Below, piece after piece: positions 52,589 through 63,286 of a stretch of 64,000 bases of DNA (position 1 is the stretch's first letter; each line of letters starts with the position of its first letter). The notes below the pieces were generated by a model. That model was not told the DNA's origin. It searched no databases and was given only the letters and a program-made list of their open reading frames with translations. Made by a program: the position numbers and the translations under genes. Origin of the DNA: Lepas anatifera. Taxonomy: Eukaryota > Arthropoda > Thecostraca > Lepadidae. The DNA is taken from NCBI GenBank assembly GCA_034440635.1, contig JAOTON010002243.1, positions 784,501 through 848,500 of the forward strand, written 5' to 3'.

Positions 52589-54019
52589 GCGGACCAAAGT
52601 CGTAGGATTAATAATAATTTTTTTGGGTTTTTGGGGGGGGGGGGGGGGGGGGGACGTACGGAAGAAGTTCGCATGCCTAGAGTACGTACGCAAAAGTACG
52701 TATGGCTAAAGTACGTAGAGATAAAGTACGTAGGTGTATAATAATCGTAATGTAAAAAGTTCGTATGGAAAAAATTCATACGGGTTAAAGTACGTAGGGG
52801 TAAAATGTTCGTAATGTAAAAAGTTCGTATGGAAAAAGTTCGCACGGGTTTAATTACGAAGGGGCTAAAATGTTCGTAATGTAAGAACTTCGTGAAGAAA
52901 AAGTTTCGTACGTGTTAAATTACGTGGGGGGGCATTCCACGACATTTCAGCACAGGCCTATACCCTTGTCTCCGATTTTCTTAAAAGAATATGAGTAAAG
53001 GGTTATCGGCAAAGGACACAGAAGAACTGACGCATAGATGAACTGAGGTGTGCATGGGACGCTTTTTCAGCCTCCATCCCCTTCTCTCCAGTTTTTTCTG
53101 TTCCAATCCATTCCATTCCTAAAATGTCAATAAAGTCCGTCCCATTGCGTCTCATTTCATCATTTGTCCTTGAAATCTGGCCAAAATTTTGTTCCATTCC
53201 ACCATGTTTCTAATGAGCCCTGGGAAATTTCGTCCCATTCCGTTCCATTTCTGCAAAATCCTATCCTACTGCGTTCCATTCCTATTCCATGCAGACCTCT
53301 GGTGACCAATCCAGCTCGCAAGTGCCGATCTCTACTGCATTGTACGTTGACATTGGTGGCGCACTAGAACAACGGCCTACGCGAGTCTGGCCTTTCCCCA
53401 GTCTGGTCAAATTATATCGGCAGAGAAAATTTACGAGATTTAATACCAACGAGATCTATATATCACTGGCTTCTTTGTTTCCAAAGAGGATGCATAAAAA
53501 CAGAATCTGAACTAAAAATATGTTTCAAAGGGTTCATATCGTCGACGGAATACGACACTTTCACGGGATAACCCACCAAAACGATGGAAATTTAAGAGCT
53601 CGTTAAATTTCTAACGGGGAGGACAGAACTGTCGTGATAATACGGGAAGAAGTTTTAAGGTATCATGGCAGGAACGTGTAGTTTTGCTTACGTACTTTTG
53701 GCATACGAGTTTTATACCCCTACGTTCACTTGCTTATGTATTTTGCATACGTACTTTTGCATACGTACTTTTGGCATACGAGTTTTATACCCTACGTAAA
53801 TTTGCTTACGAACTTCTACGAACGTACTTTTGCGTACGTACTTTTGGCATACAAGTTTTATTACAAGTTTTAAGACAACTCTACGTACATTCGCTTACGA
53901 AGTTTTGCGTACGTACTTGTATCATACGAGTTATATACCCTACGTACATATATTTGCTTACGAACTTATGCGTACGAAGTTTATCTTTACGTACTTTAGC
54001 CCTACGAACTTTGGTCCGT
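52589..54019. mobile_element. Inverted-repeat element with TACGTAC-rich minisatellite arms
   Basis: The left end GCGGACCAAAGTCGTAGG (52589-52606) is the near inverse of CCTACGAACTTTGGTCCGT (54001-54019). Inside each end lie arrays of ~18-20-bp units: AAAGTACGTANGG and AAAGTTCGTATGG at 52655-52925, and the inverse type CCTACGTACTTTTGCATACG at 53685-54005. A CCATTCC-rich middle (53090-53290) and a 19-G run (52636-52654) complete it. No coding. Class unknown. Confidence 0.65.
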
Positions 54020-55409
54020 AAATGTGGATTTATTGTTATCAGCTTTTACCTAAATCAGTCTCTCATGATGTAAAGAAGGGATCCGTAATAACCTAGAGAA
54101 ATGTTCCCATTTTTTGTCATTAAATAAGTAAATACAAATTGATTAGGCATAGCGAAGTAAGGCTATTTGGTATCAAAGCATTGTTTGTAGTTTTCTAAAC
54201 AGTTTTTAATTTTGTAAATATGATAAAAAGGCCTAAGCATCTGTAAATGTAAAGAAACGTGTTCGTGATAAGACATGATTGAAATCCTCCAAAAGAGCTT
54301 AAAATGTATTTCCTATTTGAAAAAAAATATATGGGTAAAAAGCAAAATATAGTTTTTGGTTTTTACCATGATTTATTAGATCATAATAGTTAACCTCGAA
54401 ATCATAGGGCAAAATTTAATTTCTCAATGTTTCATATATTGACAACCTAGTGTGCATGCGTGCCTTATTAAAACCAAACGAGCTTTCAAAAATTGTTCAT
54501 AATTATGGACCCCCTTGGGCTGGGGCTCCCTTGAGGTGGGCCCCCTCTAAGGTTGCCCCCCCCACTTTTCAAACCGTTCCTACGCCCCTGCGTCGTGGAA
54601 CAAACAGTTTCAGTTCTGCCTCAAATGCTTGCTTTTGCTGGAATACAAAATATATTTTGTGTGGCCTTGCAACCCAATTAACACTAATGAAACGTTTGGC
54701 TTCCACCTCAATCACTAAATTTCCGCTAGTGCCCTCTGCGGTTGTGAGCGCTCTTTGTCTTTTCCTGCGATGGTGCTCACACTTGGCGTCTTTAAACTCG
54801 GTTTTAAAGCGCTTGCTAGTGGCTGCTTTGCGGCTGCAATAATGTAACCAAAAATAAAGTAGAGTCACCAGTTTGCAGCTTTATGCGGCTGTTAATGCAC
54901 GTGCCTTGGGCCAGGGTATAACGGTATCGGCTAGCGGAGAGCCCCGTAGTTAAATTTCACGGCGGCCTCACGACCCGACCACTTTCGGACGCCGATCCCT
55001 CGGGCGCCATAACCGGCGACCCGAACCAAATTAAAAGCCATCGGCGCGCGGGCCTTTTGGTGCGTCGAATAAGATGGAATGGCGCGTTTGAGTCGCCAGA
55101 ACAAATACTAGCCGGTGGCGGCGTCTCGACTTCGCTTTCAGTTGTCCGTAAGAGCAGCTTTCCAGTTTTAATAGAAAAGTTTTACTGGGTTGCATGATCT
55201 ACTTTGTCTTAACAAAAAACAGCGTTTAAAATAATTTGGGAGAAGGGTTGTTATTTCCTTCTTGCGCTTAACAATTTACAATGGCTAGTAGAACCTGAAG
55301 TTCATGTTTGGTTATTTCCTATGGGACTGCAATTCAAAACTAAGCCACGCTCTCCTGCCTCTTCCTTCACATGCTAGCTTTCATTAGGAAATATAGACCA
55401 ATCTTGTTT
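54020..55409. other. Repeat fragment, then a GC-rich unassigned block
   Basis: 54500-54600 is a G/C-run-rich fragment ending CGTTCCTACGCCCCTGCG, related to 28131-28279 and 48811. 54890-55130 is GC-rich and T-poor (GGCGGCCTCACGACCCGACC and following). It superficially recalls rRNA-like composition, but I could not match any rRNA. No gene is called. Confidence 0.35.
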
Positions 55410-55787
55410 ATCCTCGAGCTCGTTTGCTTTCGAGCTAACGGGCAAAACTAAGCGGTTTTACAGCGACTTCAGAGATTCAAATAAGGCCGTATTTGTGGAG
55501 CGGATGGGATTGACTGGGGAGCGTGCCGGGGGACGGGTGATGAGCTCCGCTGAAGTTTTGACGACGTCAGACACCGGCGGGCCCAGCCGTGAAATGAGCC
55601 AGGCTGCCAACCATTCTCCAGGGGAGCGGGACCCTGCAGACGCCGAGACGAATTAACACGCGCAGTGGAGAGGGGTCAGGCGTCAACGCGCAATGGAGGG
55701 GTCCTAAAGTGCCCCCCAATTAAATCTAGGAAAACGAGAGAGCTAGGGAAACTCGTGTTTGGAGATATTTGAGGACTATGGTTGTCT

Positions 55788-55882
55788 ACATTTACTGTAG
55801 ATTACCATTCACTGCCATTATCTACATTCACTGTAGATTACCATAGTCACTGCCATTATCTCCATTCACTGTAGCCTACCGA
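55788..55882. repeat. ~44-bp tandem, 2.3 units
   Basis: ATTYACTGTAGATTACCAT and CACTGCCATTATCTACATTC repeat in order; the last unit is partial. Confidence 0.85.
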
Positions 55883-55884
55883 TA

Positions 55885-56090
55885 GGGCTCCCCAGTCAAT
55901 CCCATCCGCTCACCCGACGCGCTCCCCAGTCAATCCCATCCACTCACCCGGCACCCTCCCCAGTCAATCCCATCCTCTCACGCGGCGCGCTCCCCAGTCA
56001 ATCCCATCCTCTCACGCGGCGCGCTCCCCAGTCAATCCCATCCGCTCACCCGGCACCCTCCCCAGTCAATCCCATCCGCTCGACAAAGTC
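55885..56090. repeat. ~36-bp tandem (CTCCCCAGTCAATCCCATCC), five to six units
   Basis: Units differ mainly in the linker (TCACCCGACGCG, TCACCCGGCACC, TCACGCGGCGCG). Internal to the 55410-56180 element. Confidence 0.95.
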
Positions 56091-56240
56091 AGCCTTATTC
56101 GAATCTCTTACGCCGCTGTAAAACCGCTTAGTTTTGTCTGTTGGCTTGAAAGCGAACGAGTTCGAGGATAAAAAAGACAAACATAGACTACATTCACTTT
56201 CACTGACCTGGATTTACATCTTCAAGGTCAAGCGAGGTCA

Positions 56241-57086
56241 TTAACACGCGCATTGACGGGGACCTGAGCCACCTTCGCTTTGACGGGGGGCGGGTACTTT
56301 CCCTCCCCTAAGATCTCGAGAACCACGCAAGGTAGCGAAAAACGGTAAACGACGTTGGGTATCCCATTTACTTCTCCATCGAAAATATTTAAAGCATTTT
56401 TGTCAGATCACATGTAAGGTCACTAGAGGTCAAAGCATGCCGTAATAGGGATAACATGTAAATTAAGTTTTTCGGTCATTTCATCTGAACAAATAAAGAT
56501 ATAGGAAAAATGTTTTAAATATATGAATCCTCACATCAAGCCGAACCGAATGATATATAATATGACCTTGCTAGGTTAAATCAAGGATTTGACCTGACCT
56601 GAATTCAGGTCATGGTCAAATTATACAAAATGCATATCATTAGAACTGCAATGACAAGGAAAATCTAATGCAGTTAAAATAAACGTTCTATCGCCATCCG
56701 TTACTAAGTTATTTACTTAAAACAATTTTCCTCTGTATTTCCAACGGAGGGATCATGGCTCATACCTGACCTTAGGTCATCGATATAAAAAATACCAGAA
56801 CATATTTGAGAGAACGTGTTAAGCCCATTATTTGATCTGAGTTTCAATGGGATACGTTTACCATGTACCGACTTATTCTATCTTACACTTTTTTTAGGTC
56901 AGATCACTTGACCTGTGCTGGTGACCTGACCTGAGATGACCTAACCTTAAAATTTTCACAGAAGTTGTAAAAATGATGAGAGAAGAGGTATGTCTTAAGT
57001 ACGGCGGCGCTACGCGCCGCCGTTTTTATGCTATTTCCGAAAAACCCGAGGGGGCGGGTACCCGCCCCCGTCAATGCACGTGTTAA
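56241..57086. mobile_element. Family A TTAA-ended element, copy 1 (best copy)
   Basis: The left end TTAACACGCGCATTGACGGG (56241-56260) and the inverse of the right end (TTAACACGTGCATTGACGGG, 57086-57067) differ at one base. The interior has many AGGTCA/TGACCT sites (56404-56430, 56590-56612, 56896-56945) and a CGGCGGCGCTACGCGCCGCCG palindrome (57002-57022, 21 bp). Total 846 bp including TTAA on both sides. No coding. Copies 2, 3 and 4 are collinear. Confidence 0.9.
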
Positions 57087-60000
57087 GTTAAAAGGGGGGC
57101 TGTGCTGGAGGCATATTGGGAAATCACATGATAAAGCGGGGAAAGTCATAAATACAGTGAAAGTGGGCTTAGGTTATGGACAGCTGGTTCCATATGTTTT
57201 CGGAAATTTTAGAGTTAAAATCATGCAAGGTCACTGAGCTTTAACGTCACAGTATGATCTATTATTCGTTAATGTACACTATAATCAGCACTTCAATCAC
57301 CGTCAGGAAATAGGGGGTGACCTTGAATCACGACCTTTATACCAGGCATTTGACATCAACCTTGAAGCATACTAAACTTAACTATGACGGCAGACAACTA
57401 TATACGTCATACAGCATGTCATCTGACCAGAAACAATGGGGTTAATGACCTTGAAAATGGTGGTATGGCCCTTACTTGTGACCTTGTACCTTGACCTTGA
57501 CGTTTATGCGAGGTGAACCTAACCTATAAGCCTGATTATATGACGCCTTAATGCCACCACTCGGTTTACAACGCGGATGAACTGGTGGACCGCGCGATTG
57601 TGGTGATACCGGAAGATAGTTCTGCCATTGCAAGCTTCCAAATGAAATAAAAACACCAATTTTCACAATTGTTTCACAGATGGACGCGCTTATAAATTTT
57701 CCCAAACTTAGAGCAGTTGCCATCCAACGGAAGAAAAGCTTACCTATGTCACATTCGGCGTATTTTACAGCAGAGCGTTTTTTCCGTTTTTATCTTAACA
57801 TTAGCGGAGCCCTGAGACTGATTTGAAAAGACGATGTCGCTAAACAATTTGAGGGAACTTTGTCAAATCATTTTATTGGTAGATGCACTTTGTCTTTCTG
57901 CATTGGATGATACCAAAATCGAAAACTTGAAAAATGTGGCTTAAGCGTTTCTTCCATGGGGCGGCAGAGTCGTATTTATTCTAGAACGGTTCTTCTGCTA
58001 TCTTGAAAAAACAGACAGGGGTATGACTTAAGGACACCCTCCACTGCACATCTTAGCTTGTGTCGCGTTGGTGCTTCTGGCCTCTTCGGCAGCCACTCCA
58101 AGCTTATACAAAGGAGCCGGTTCAGGATGTAGTTGTAGTTGTCACACCTGTACATCCGCCGCTGCACTGGTGGGTTATGTCAACCATCGGTGATAACGCC
58201 GTGAAGTAGATAGAGGCACGCCGCGCGCTGGTGCTCGAGCGTACGCTGTCGCTCTTCAGATCAACTTTCGTGTCTAGTTCTCGCTGGGAGGTTACAGAAA
58301 ATCTACTGTACGCTGGTCTGGTACGTATTTGAATTTGTTTGGAAAGGACGAGTGATCATAAATTCCGGGCCAATAAGTCCATTATATAAATATTGATATA
58401 TTGATTGACGAAGGCGATGTCGAAACTCAAATAATTATATAAAATCGTTAAGGTAAGTTTTGAAGACAGAAGACCCCTCTCTGGCCTTAACTCTTCTGTT
58501 TGTATCGTATGTTTCACCAGGTTTGCCAGCTCCGTCGGCTATGGTGGAGACTGGCTGGAGGCTGCCGCCGTTAGCGGGAGGGGGGTGCGTCTGTCGCCGA
58601 CGGCGGACCGGCAGTGACCTGAATGGACCCACTGTCGCCGCTCTTGAGACGAGAGCCGCCCGTCGACTGCGCCCCGGCCACAATGGCACCGTGGCCGCTC
58701 TTGTGCCCCAGCTGCCGAGATAGCGCCGAGTCGCTCCTTAAGAATGGTTGCCATGACAACTGGCCCAGTTTGTGTTGATGTGGCAGAGCTGGCATCTTTA
58801 GGAGATACTTTGTGTATTAGGCCATTCATTTTACAGCACCATTTAGCTGGCTGACTGTAGGAGTCGTTGGTATTGACCGTGATTTATGAAAGCTTTCATT
58901 TGAGGAAAAGAAGATGTGTTTCTTGATAGAGATCCCGAGAAGACAATAAAGCTGAATGCGAAGGTTCAACCGCCGACTTAGATAGAGCACTGGCAGTAGC
59001 TCGCGGGTAGGCTTTAAATGGCAGCAGAATTATGCGTCCGAATGGAATGGCAGCGTTCTTTGGAAGGGAGCACGGGCTGTGCTATGCCAATGCTGGAGGT
59101 GGGGTGTGGACGTGGATCCAAGGTTTTAAGGGCTCAGTAAACGAAGTATTCATACCGCAAATTGAAGCTCTGAAGTGCATGTAAAAAGGGACTAAAAAAA
59201 CAAGATAAAACTACATTCGGGTTTAACTCAACTTTGATCAGCGCCAATGAATATGATTGTGCCAGAGCGCCTGTGTGTGCACGGGCAACAGTTGCTAAGC
59301 GTCCAACTGTCACCGGCCTTCTACACAATGTGTCTGCACGCAGCCTAGCACAAAGAGGCACGTACCAAGCTTAACTAACGAGTGACAAGTTGAAAGACGA
59401 TGGAGGCTGCCTGAGGGGCTGGAGTGATGCAAAGGTGGAATGACCTGCGGCACAGCAGGACCCAAGGCATGCTCACGAGAACCATGCGCCCAAGGTATTT
59501 ACATACATAAATGTTTTCAAGATGATTTATTGAGTGATTGAACTGAAGTGAATTCAACATTGAATGCACTGATTCGCCATATTGAATGATCTCCGATAGT
59601 AACTGTCAAATTCCTATAATATGGTTCCAGAGTTATACAATTAACTAGGGTGCTTAGTGAAATCCCCTACTGTGCCTTGCAGTGCATTTTTCTTAAGTAA
59701 AAAGAAAACGTTACATGAATCCAAACTCGTCAACTTAATGGTCATTTTCCAAAACAAAAAGGATCCCAACTGTGTACTGTTCACACGCTAACCCACCGGG
59801 TTAAGTCCACTGGGAAGGTGAAGTTTTATTAAAGTTTCAATAACCAAACACTTCAACGCCCATTCAACCACATCCAAAAGACTAACAATATGCTAATGAC
59901 TAAAATGAGCGTTACACAAACACATTTAAACAAGAATTTGGTTCCATTCAACCTCAAGTTTTCACTAATTGGTTGCATCACGTTCTCAGGTCTTTTATGT

Positions 60001-61980
60001 ACTAACATACAGCCTGCGTGTTAGTAACACGCAGGCTGTAAGTATGCTTAAAATACCATTAAAAAATCGGAGTTGGCTGTGGCCAAACACATGTTAGCAG
60101 ATTGGGGTATTTGGCACAGAAGCCCCGAGGGTGACTGTTTCCACACGGCCGCCTGGCTCGGAGAAAAGTCGCAGCCTGCGTGTCGATCGGGTGGGAACAT
60201 GAAGGCCAAAACAGTTCAGCACATTTAGATGGGAAGTTTTCAGGAACAAAATTAGCTTGCAGAAAACAGATCATGTTGAACTCTTCTTGCAGTGAGCGTC
60301 TGGATGTCAAAATGTAGAAAAATTGATTGCAGATTATTGCTCAAAATGTGTCTCACGCACTTTAGGTGCTATAATACATTTTTCACATTGGTAAAGTTGT
60401 CAATGAGAAGATAGGTGAAGAGACTATCTGGCACCCTGATGACGTCACAACCTGACGGCTGGTGACTAGGAGCTGAGCAGGACCGGGGCGACAGCAAAAG
60501 GACAGCGCGACTGGAAAGGGATGACAACAGCTGCCTTTCAGCTGCGAAGCTATTGGGACGGGTGACTTGGCGGCATGTGCTAATGTGGGTTCAATACCTA
60601 CGGCGGCAAACGGCCTTCCGTGCTGCATATTTTTCGGTGGAGAGGACCCTTTAACAACCACGCCAACGTTCCCTGCACTTTTCAAGTGCACCTGGTCCTA
60701 ATGGTATGGCCAAGATGGAATAAAATATATCAATCTAGGCATCCAGGTCTACACTTTTGACCGGGGCCACGGGATAATCTTTGGGGTGCTGTATAGAGCA
60801 TCGGATATTTGCGTGCATAAGAAGCCCTTTTGGTTGTATTTTCCCATTGCTCCCGTTGTTGGCGGTCGAACCCTCACCCAGAAGAGGTATTTAGTACATA
60901 CAAGCAGATGACACCCCCTAGGGGCTGCTTTCATACAGGCTGTAAATTTAATTTAGAACTGAATAATAATCCGTTCGCAATAATATTGCACGATTTTCTC
61001 TCCAGGCGTATATCAGTCATTGACGTTGCTTAGTTGCCATGTTTTATGTTCGCCGTGTCCGTCAGTTTGCTATCATCAGCAGTACCCGCTGCTTCGTCTG
61101 AGACTCTTTAGGAGCCTAGGTCGAGACGTAAGTGTGAGTTATCTTCATGCATAAGTCATGCCTGAGGCATTGATTCGCGGGGCGGAGCCTGCAGGGCCAT
61201 CCGTTGGCGTTGATTGTAGCTGGTGATAGCGGCATGTGTGCAACGGATGACTATAACGGTGGAGGGTCAACCTCCGCCAAGTTAACGAGAGGCAAGGTGC
61301 TCTTTGGCGGTGGAAATAGCGGGAACCCCGTACGAGTTACTTCTTGGACGGGGCCGAAAGAGTTGAGTGCGTTTGTAGTCATGCGTCTCTTGATCTACTT
61401 TTATGAAATTTTAAACATATTTATTTAGTCTTGAAACTTTTTTAGCTAATTTTCAGTGATGCTTATAAATCCCGAAGTTCACGAAAAAGGAGCAACGAAT
61501 TTTTTGTTGCAAACGTCAATAGGTATCAGAGTTCTGAGGCGGGGAGCATGATTATAAGCTGACAAAGCGTTTGCTGGCCCATTTAATATAATCTAATATA
61601 TTCTATTTTTATAGGCATAGTATGCAGCATATGAGGTGGGCATGAAATGAGGTCGGCCATTATGCACATGATCTGAGATTATTAATGATCGATGAAAGCT
61701 GCACAGCGTGCGTTTGACCATTTCACCGATCAGAAATGTGTATTCGTGTGCGTGCGTGTCGTTGGTGATGAATACAAACGAGCGAGTGATGAATAGCGAC
61801 AAACGGGCACCCACGGCCGAGCGCAGGCGGAGGGGCATCTCGCTCCGGCGCGGAGGCGGTGGGGAAGGGGACAGTGGCAGGCACACGAGTTCAGTTCGAG
61901 TGAGGCAGAAATTTGGCGCATTCTCAGCAATCGCATGGTTCCATGGGTAGAATAAGGTATCGTCAAGAAGAGAAAAAAAT
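57087..61980. other. Largely unassigned; GC-rich island and one hairpin
   Basis: 57290-57520 holds further TGACCTTGA sites but no family A ends. 58540-58730 is a GC-rich island with opposing open frames and no motif I recognise. A GGTAAGTT word (58451-58458) is the only donor-like signal near it. 60008-60040 is a hairpin (separate entry). No gene is supported in the rest. Confidence 0.35.
60008..60040. repeat. Perfect 16-bp-arm hairpin
   Basis: TACAGCCTGCGTGTTA, one G, then its exact inverse. It stands alone in AT-rich sequence, is not part of a visible element and has no T-tract of terminator type. Confidence 0.9.
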
Positions 61981-61983
61981 AGA

Positions 61984-62592
61984 ATGCCGGGCAATAATTA
62001 TAAAATTGAAAAGAAACAAATTCAAATGTTTCGACCGGCATTCAGGAAAGGATTGAGGAAATTGAACTTGGTACCCGAAAAAACATGGTTAATATGCAAT
62101 GCATATCAGCCGCCAGCAAGCCTGACAACCTCAGTAAAATGCACCCCGGCAGTGCCACCACACGCCACAAACCGACGCCACCCAGCGCCGCCAATAACCG
62201 GAAAACATGAACCACGGAGGCGCCGCGAACACGGTGCCGAGTGGACACAGCAAGCCCGACCATCAGCGAGCGATTATGTCCATCGCCGGGAGGTTCGCAA
62301 CACGTCGGCCGGAGAGGCCCCGCAGCAGCGCCCCACGGTCAGGATCAGGTCGGCCTACTACCCAGGGCCGGAACGCCACTGCCCAAAGGGTAGATCACGA
62401 ATCGCACCGGCAATACGCATTACACATCCCAACAGAACCGACAGGGCCGACGGACATGACGCACAGACCCTGCACGCATTTTCACCGGCAGGGGTGCCCC
62501 CCCCCGTGCAGGCAGCATGGTCACCCCACAGGGGCCACCCGCCGGCCACATCAGTCTCATGCCAGCCACACCAGCAGAGCTGCAAACCATAG
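61984..62592 (+). other. GC-rich, T-poor open block of unknown nature
   Basis: Two plus-strand frames stay open for 170-202 residues, rich in Pro, Arg, His and Ser. In one frame CTHFHRQGCPPPCRQHGH is Cys/His-rich. The double openness is explained by low T content on the plus strand. It could be a relic of a retroelement Gag or 5' region, but no domain is recognised. Confidence 0.25.
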
Positions 62593-62626
62593 CATCGTAA
62601 GCCGCCTGCGGTCACGAAGCCACGAC

Positions 62627-62630
<4 letters not shown>

Positions 62631-62681
<51 letters not shown>
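62631..62681. repeat. (GA)n microsatellite
   Basis: About 25 GA units. Confidence 0.98.
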
Positions 62682-62684
<3 letters not shown>

Positions 62685-62935
62685 AGGGGTTGGGTGATCA
62701 CACGGCAGTTGGGGGCTGATTTTAGGACAGGTAGAGTGATGCCGGAGGCCGGCCTGTGTCGACGCCTATCTCCTACCGTAATATATAACTTCCGCGCTAA
62801 GTCAATACAAAAATTGGAATCATGTTTACGAAGGCAAAGTAATTTCAGGCTGGTGATTACACTACACACTCAAAAATTCACGCACGGATTCTGGTAAGTG
62901 TTACGCGACTAATAATTATCGGTACATAATTTCCG

Positions 62936-63286
62936 TTAAACGTCCCTGAAAAATGACTTTGACATAGTCATATCAACCAAATTTCTAATTTGTGGTGAAA
63001 TAATCTGACTCCAGGTCCGAGGGGCACAAATAAAGAAGACAAACTTTCTGTACACGGTTGAAGCATATGGGACCACGAAGGGATAGTTCGTCCGGACGTT
63101 TCTTAAGTTATCATCCTGATCTCTAAGGTTAAACTTGCTACTTAAGGGGGACGGTAGACTATCCTTTAGGTAGTTGTGGAGAACTTTTAGCGTTGCGAAT
63201 TCAACTAGATCGTGAAACTTCAGAATGTTGTACTTTTTGAAGAGGGGGCTGGATTGAGCGAGACGCTCTGCTTGATCAATTAACAT
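62936..63286 (-). pseudogene. LINE reverse transcriptase C-terminal end (CR1/RTE-like)
   Basis: The minus-strand frame reads SSPLFKKYNILKFHDLVEFA, LKVLHNYLKDSLPSPLSSKF and CAPRTWSQIISPQIRN. This is the conserved tail of LINE RTs (PLF-x(n)-IL-x(n)-LP-x(n)-F followed by a W-N-x-LP-like end), as in CR1 and RTE-type elements. The palm is missing and no catalytic motif remains, so this is a 5'-truncated insertion. The stop is at 62936; a recognisable 3' tail is not identified. Confidence 0.7.

Larger units (their letters stand above)
55410..56180. mobile_element. Inverted-repeat element with internal 35-40-bp array
   Basis: The left arm 55418-55525 (TTTATCCTCGAGCTCGTTTG ... AAAACTAAGCGGTTTTACAG ... 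GGATGGGATTGACTGGGG) is the inverse of 56070-56173 with roughly 85% identity by eye. Before the right arm the last arm segment (CCCCAGTCAATCCCATCC) is repeated five times at about 36-bp spacing (55888-56083). A second tandem (about 44 bp, 55788-55882) lies upstream. Non-coding. Confidence 0.75.

Noticed and set aside
54890..55130. rRNA fragment
   Set aside because: Composition is suggestive, but I could align no conserved 18S, 5.8S or 28S segment from memory.
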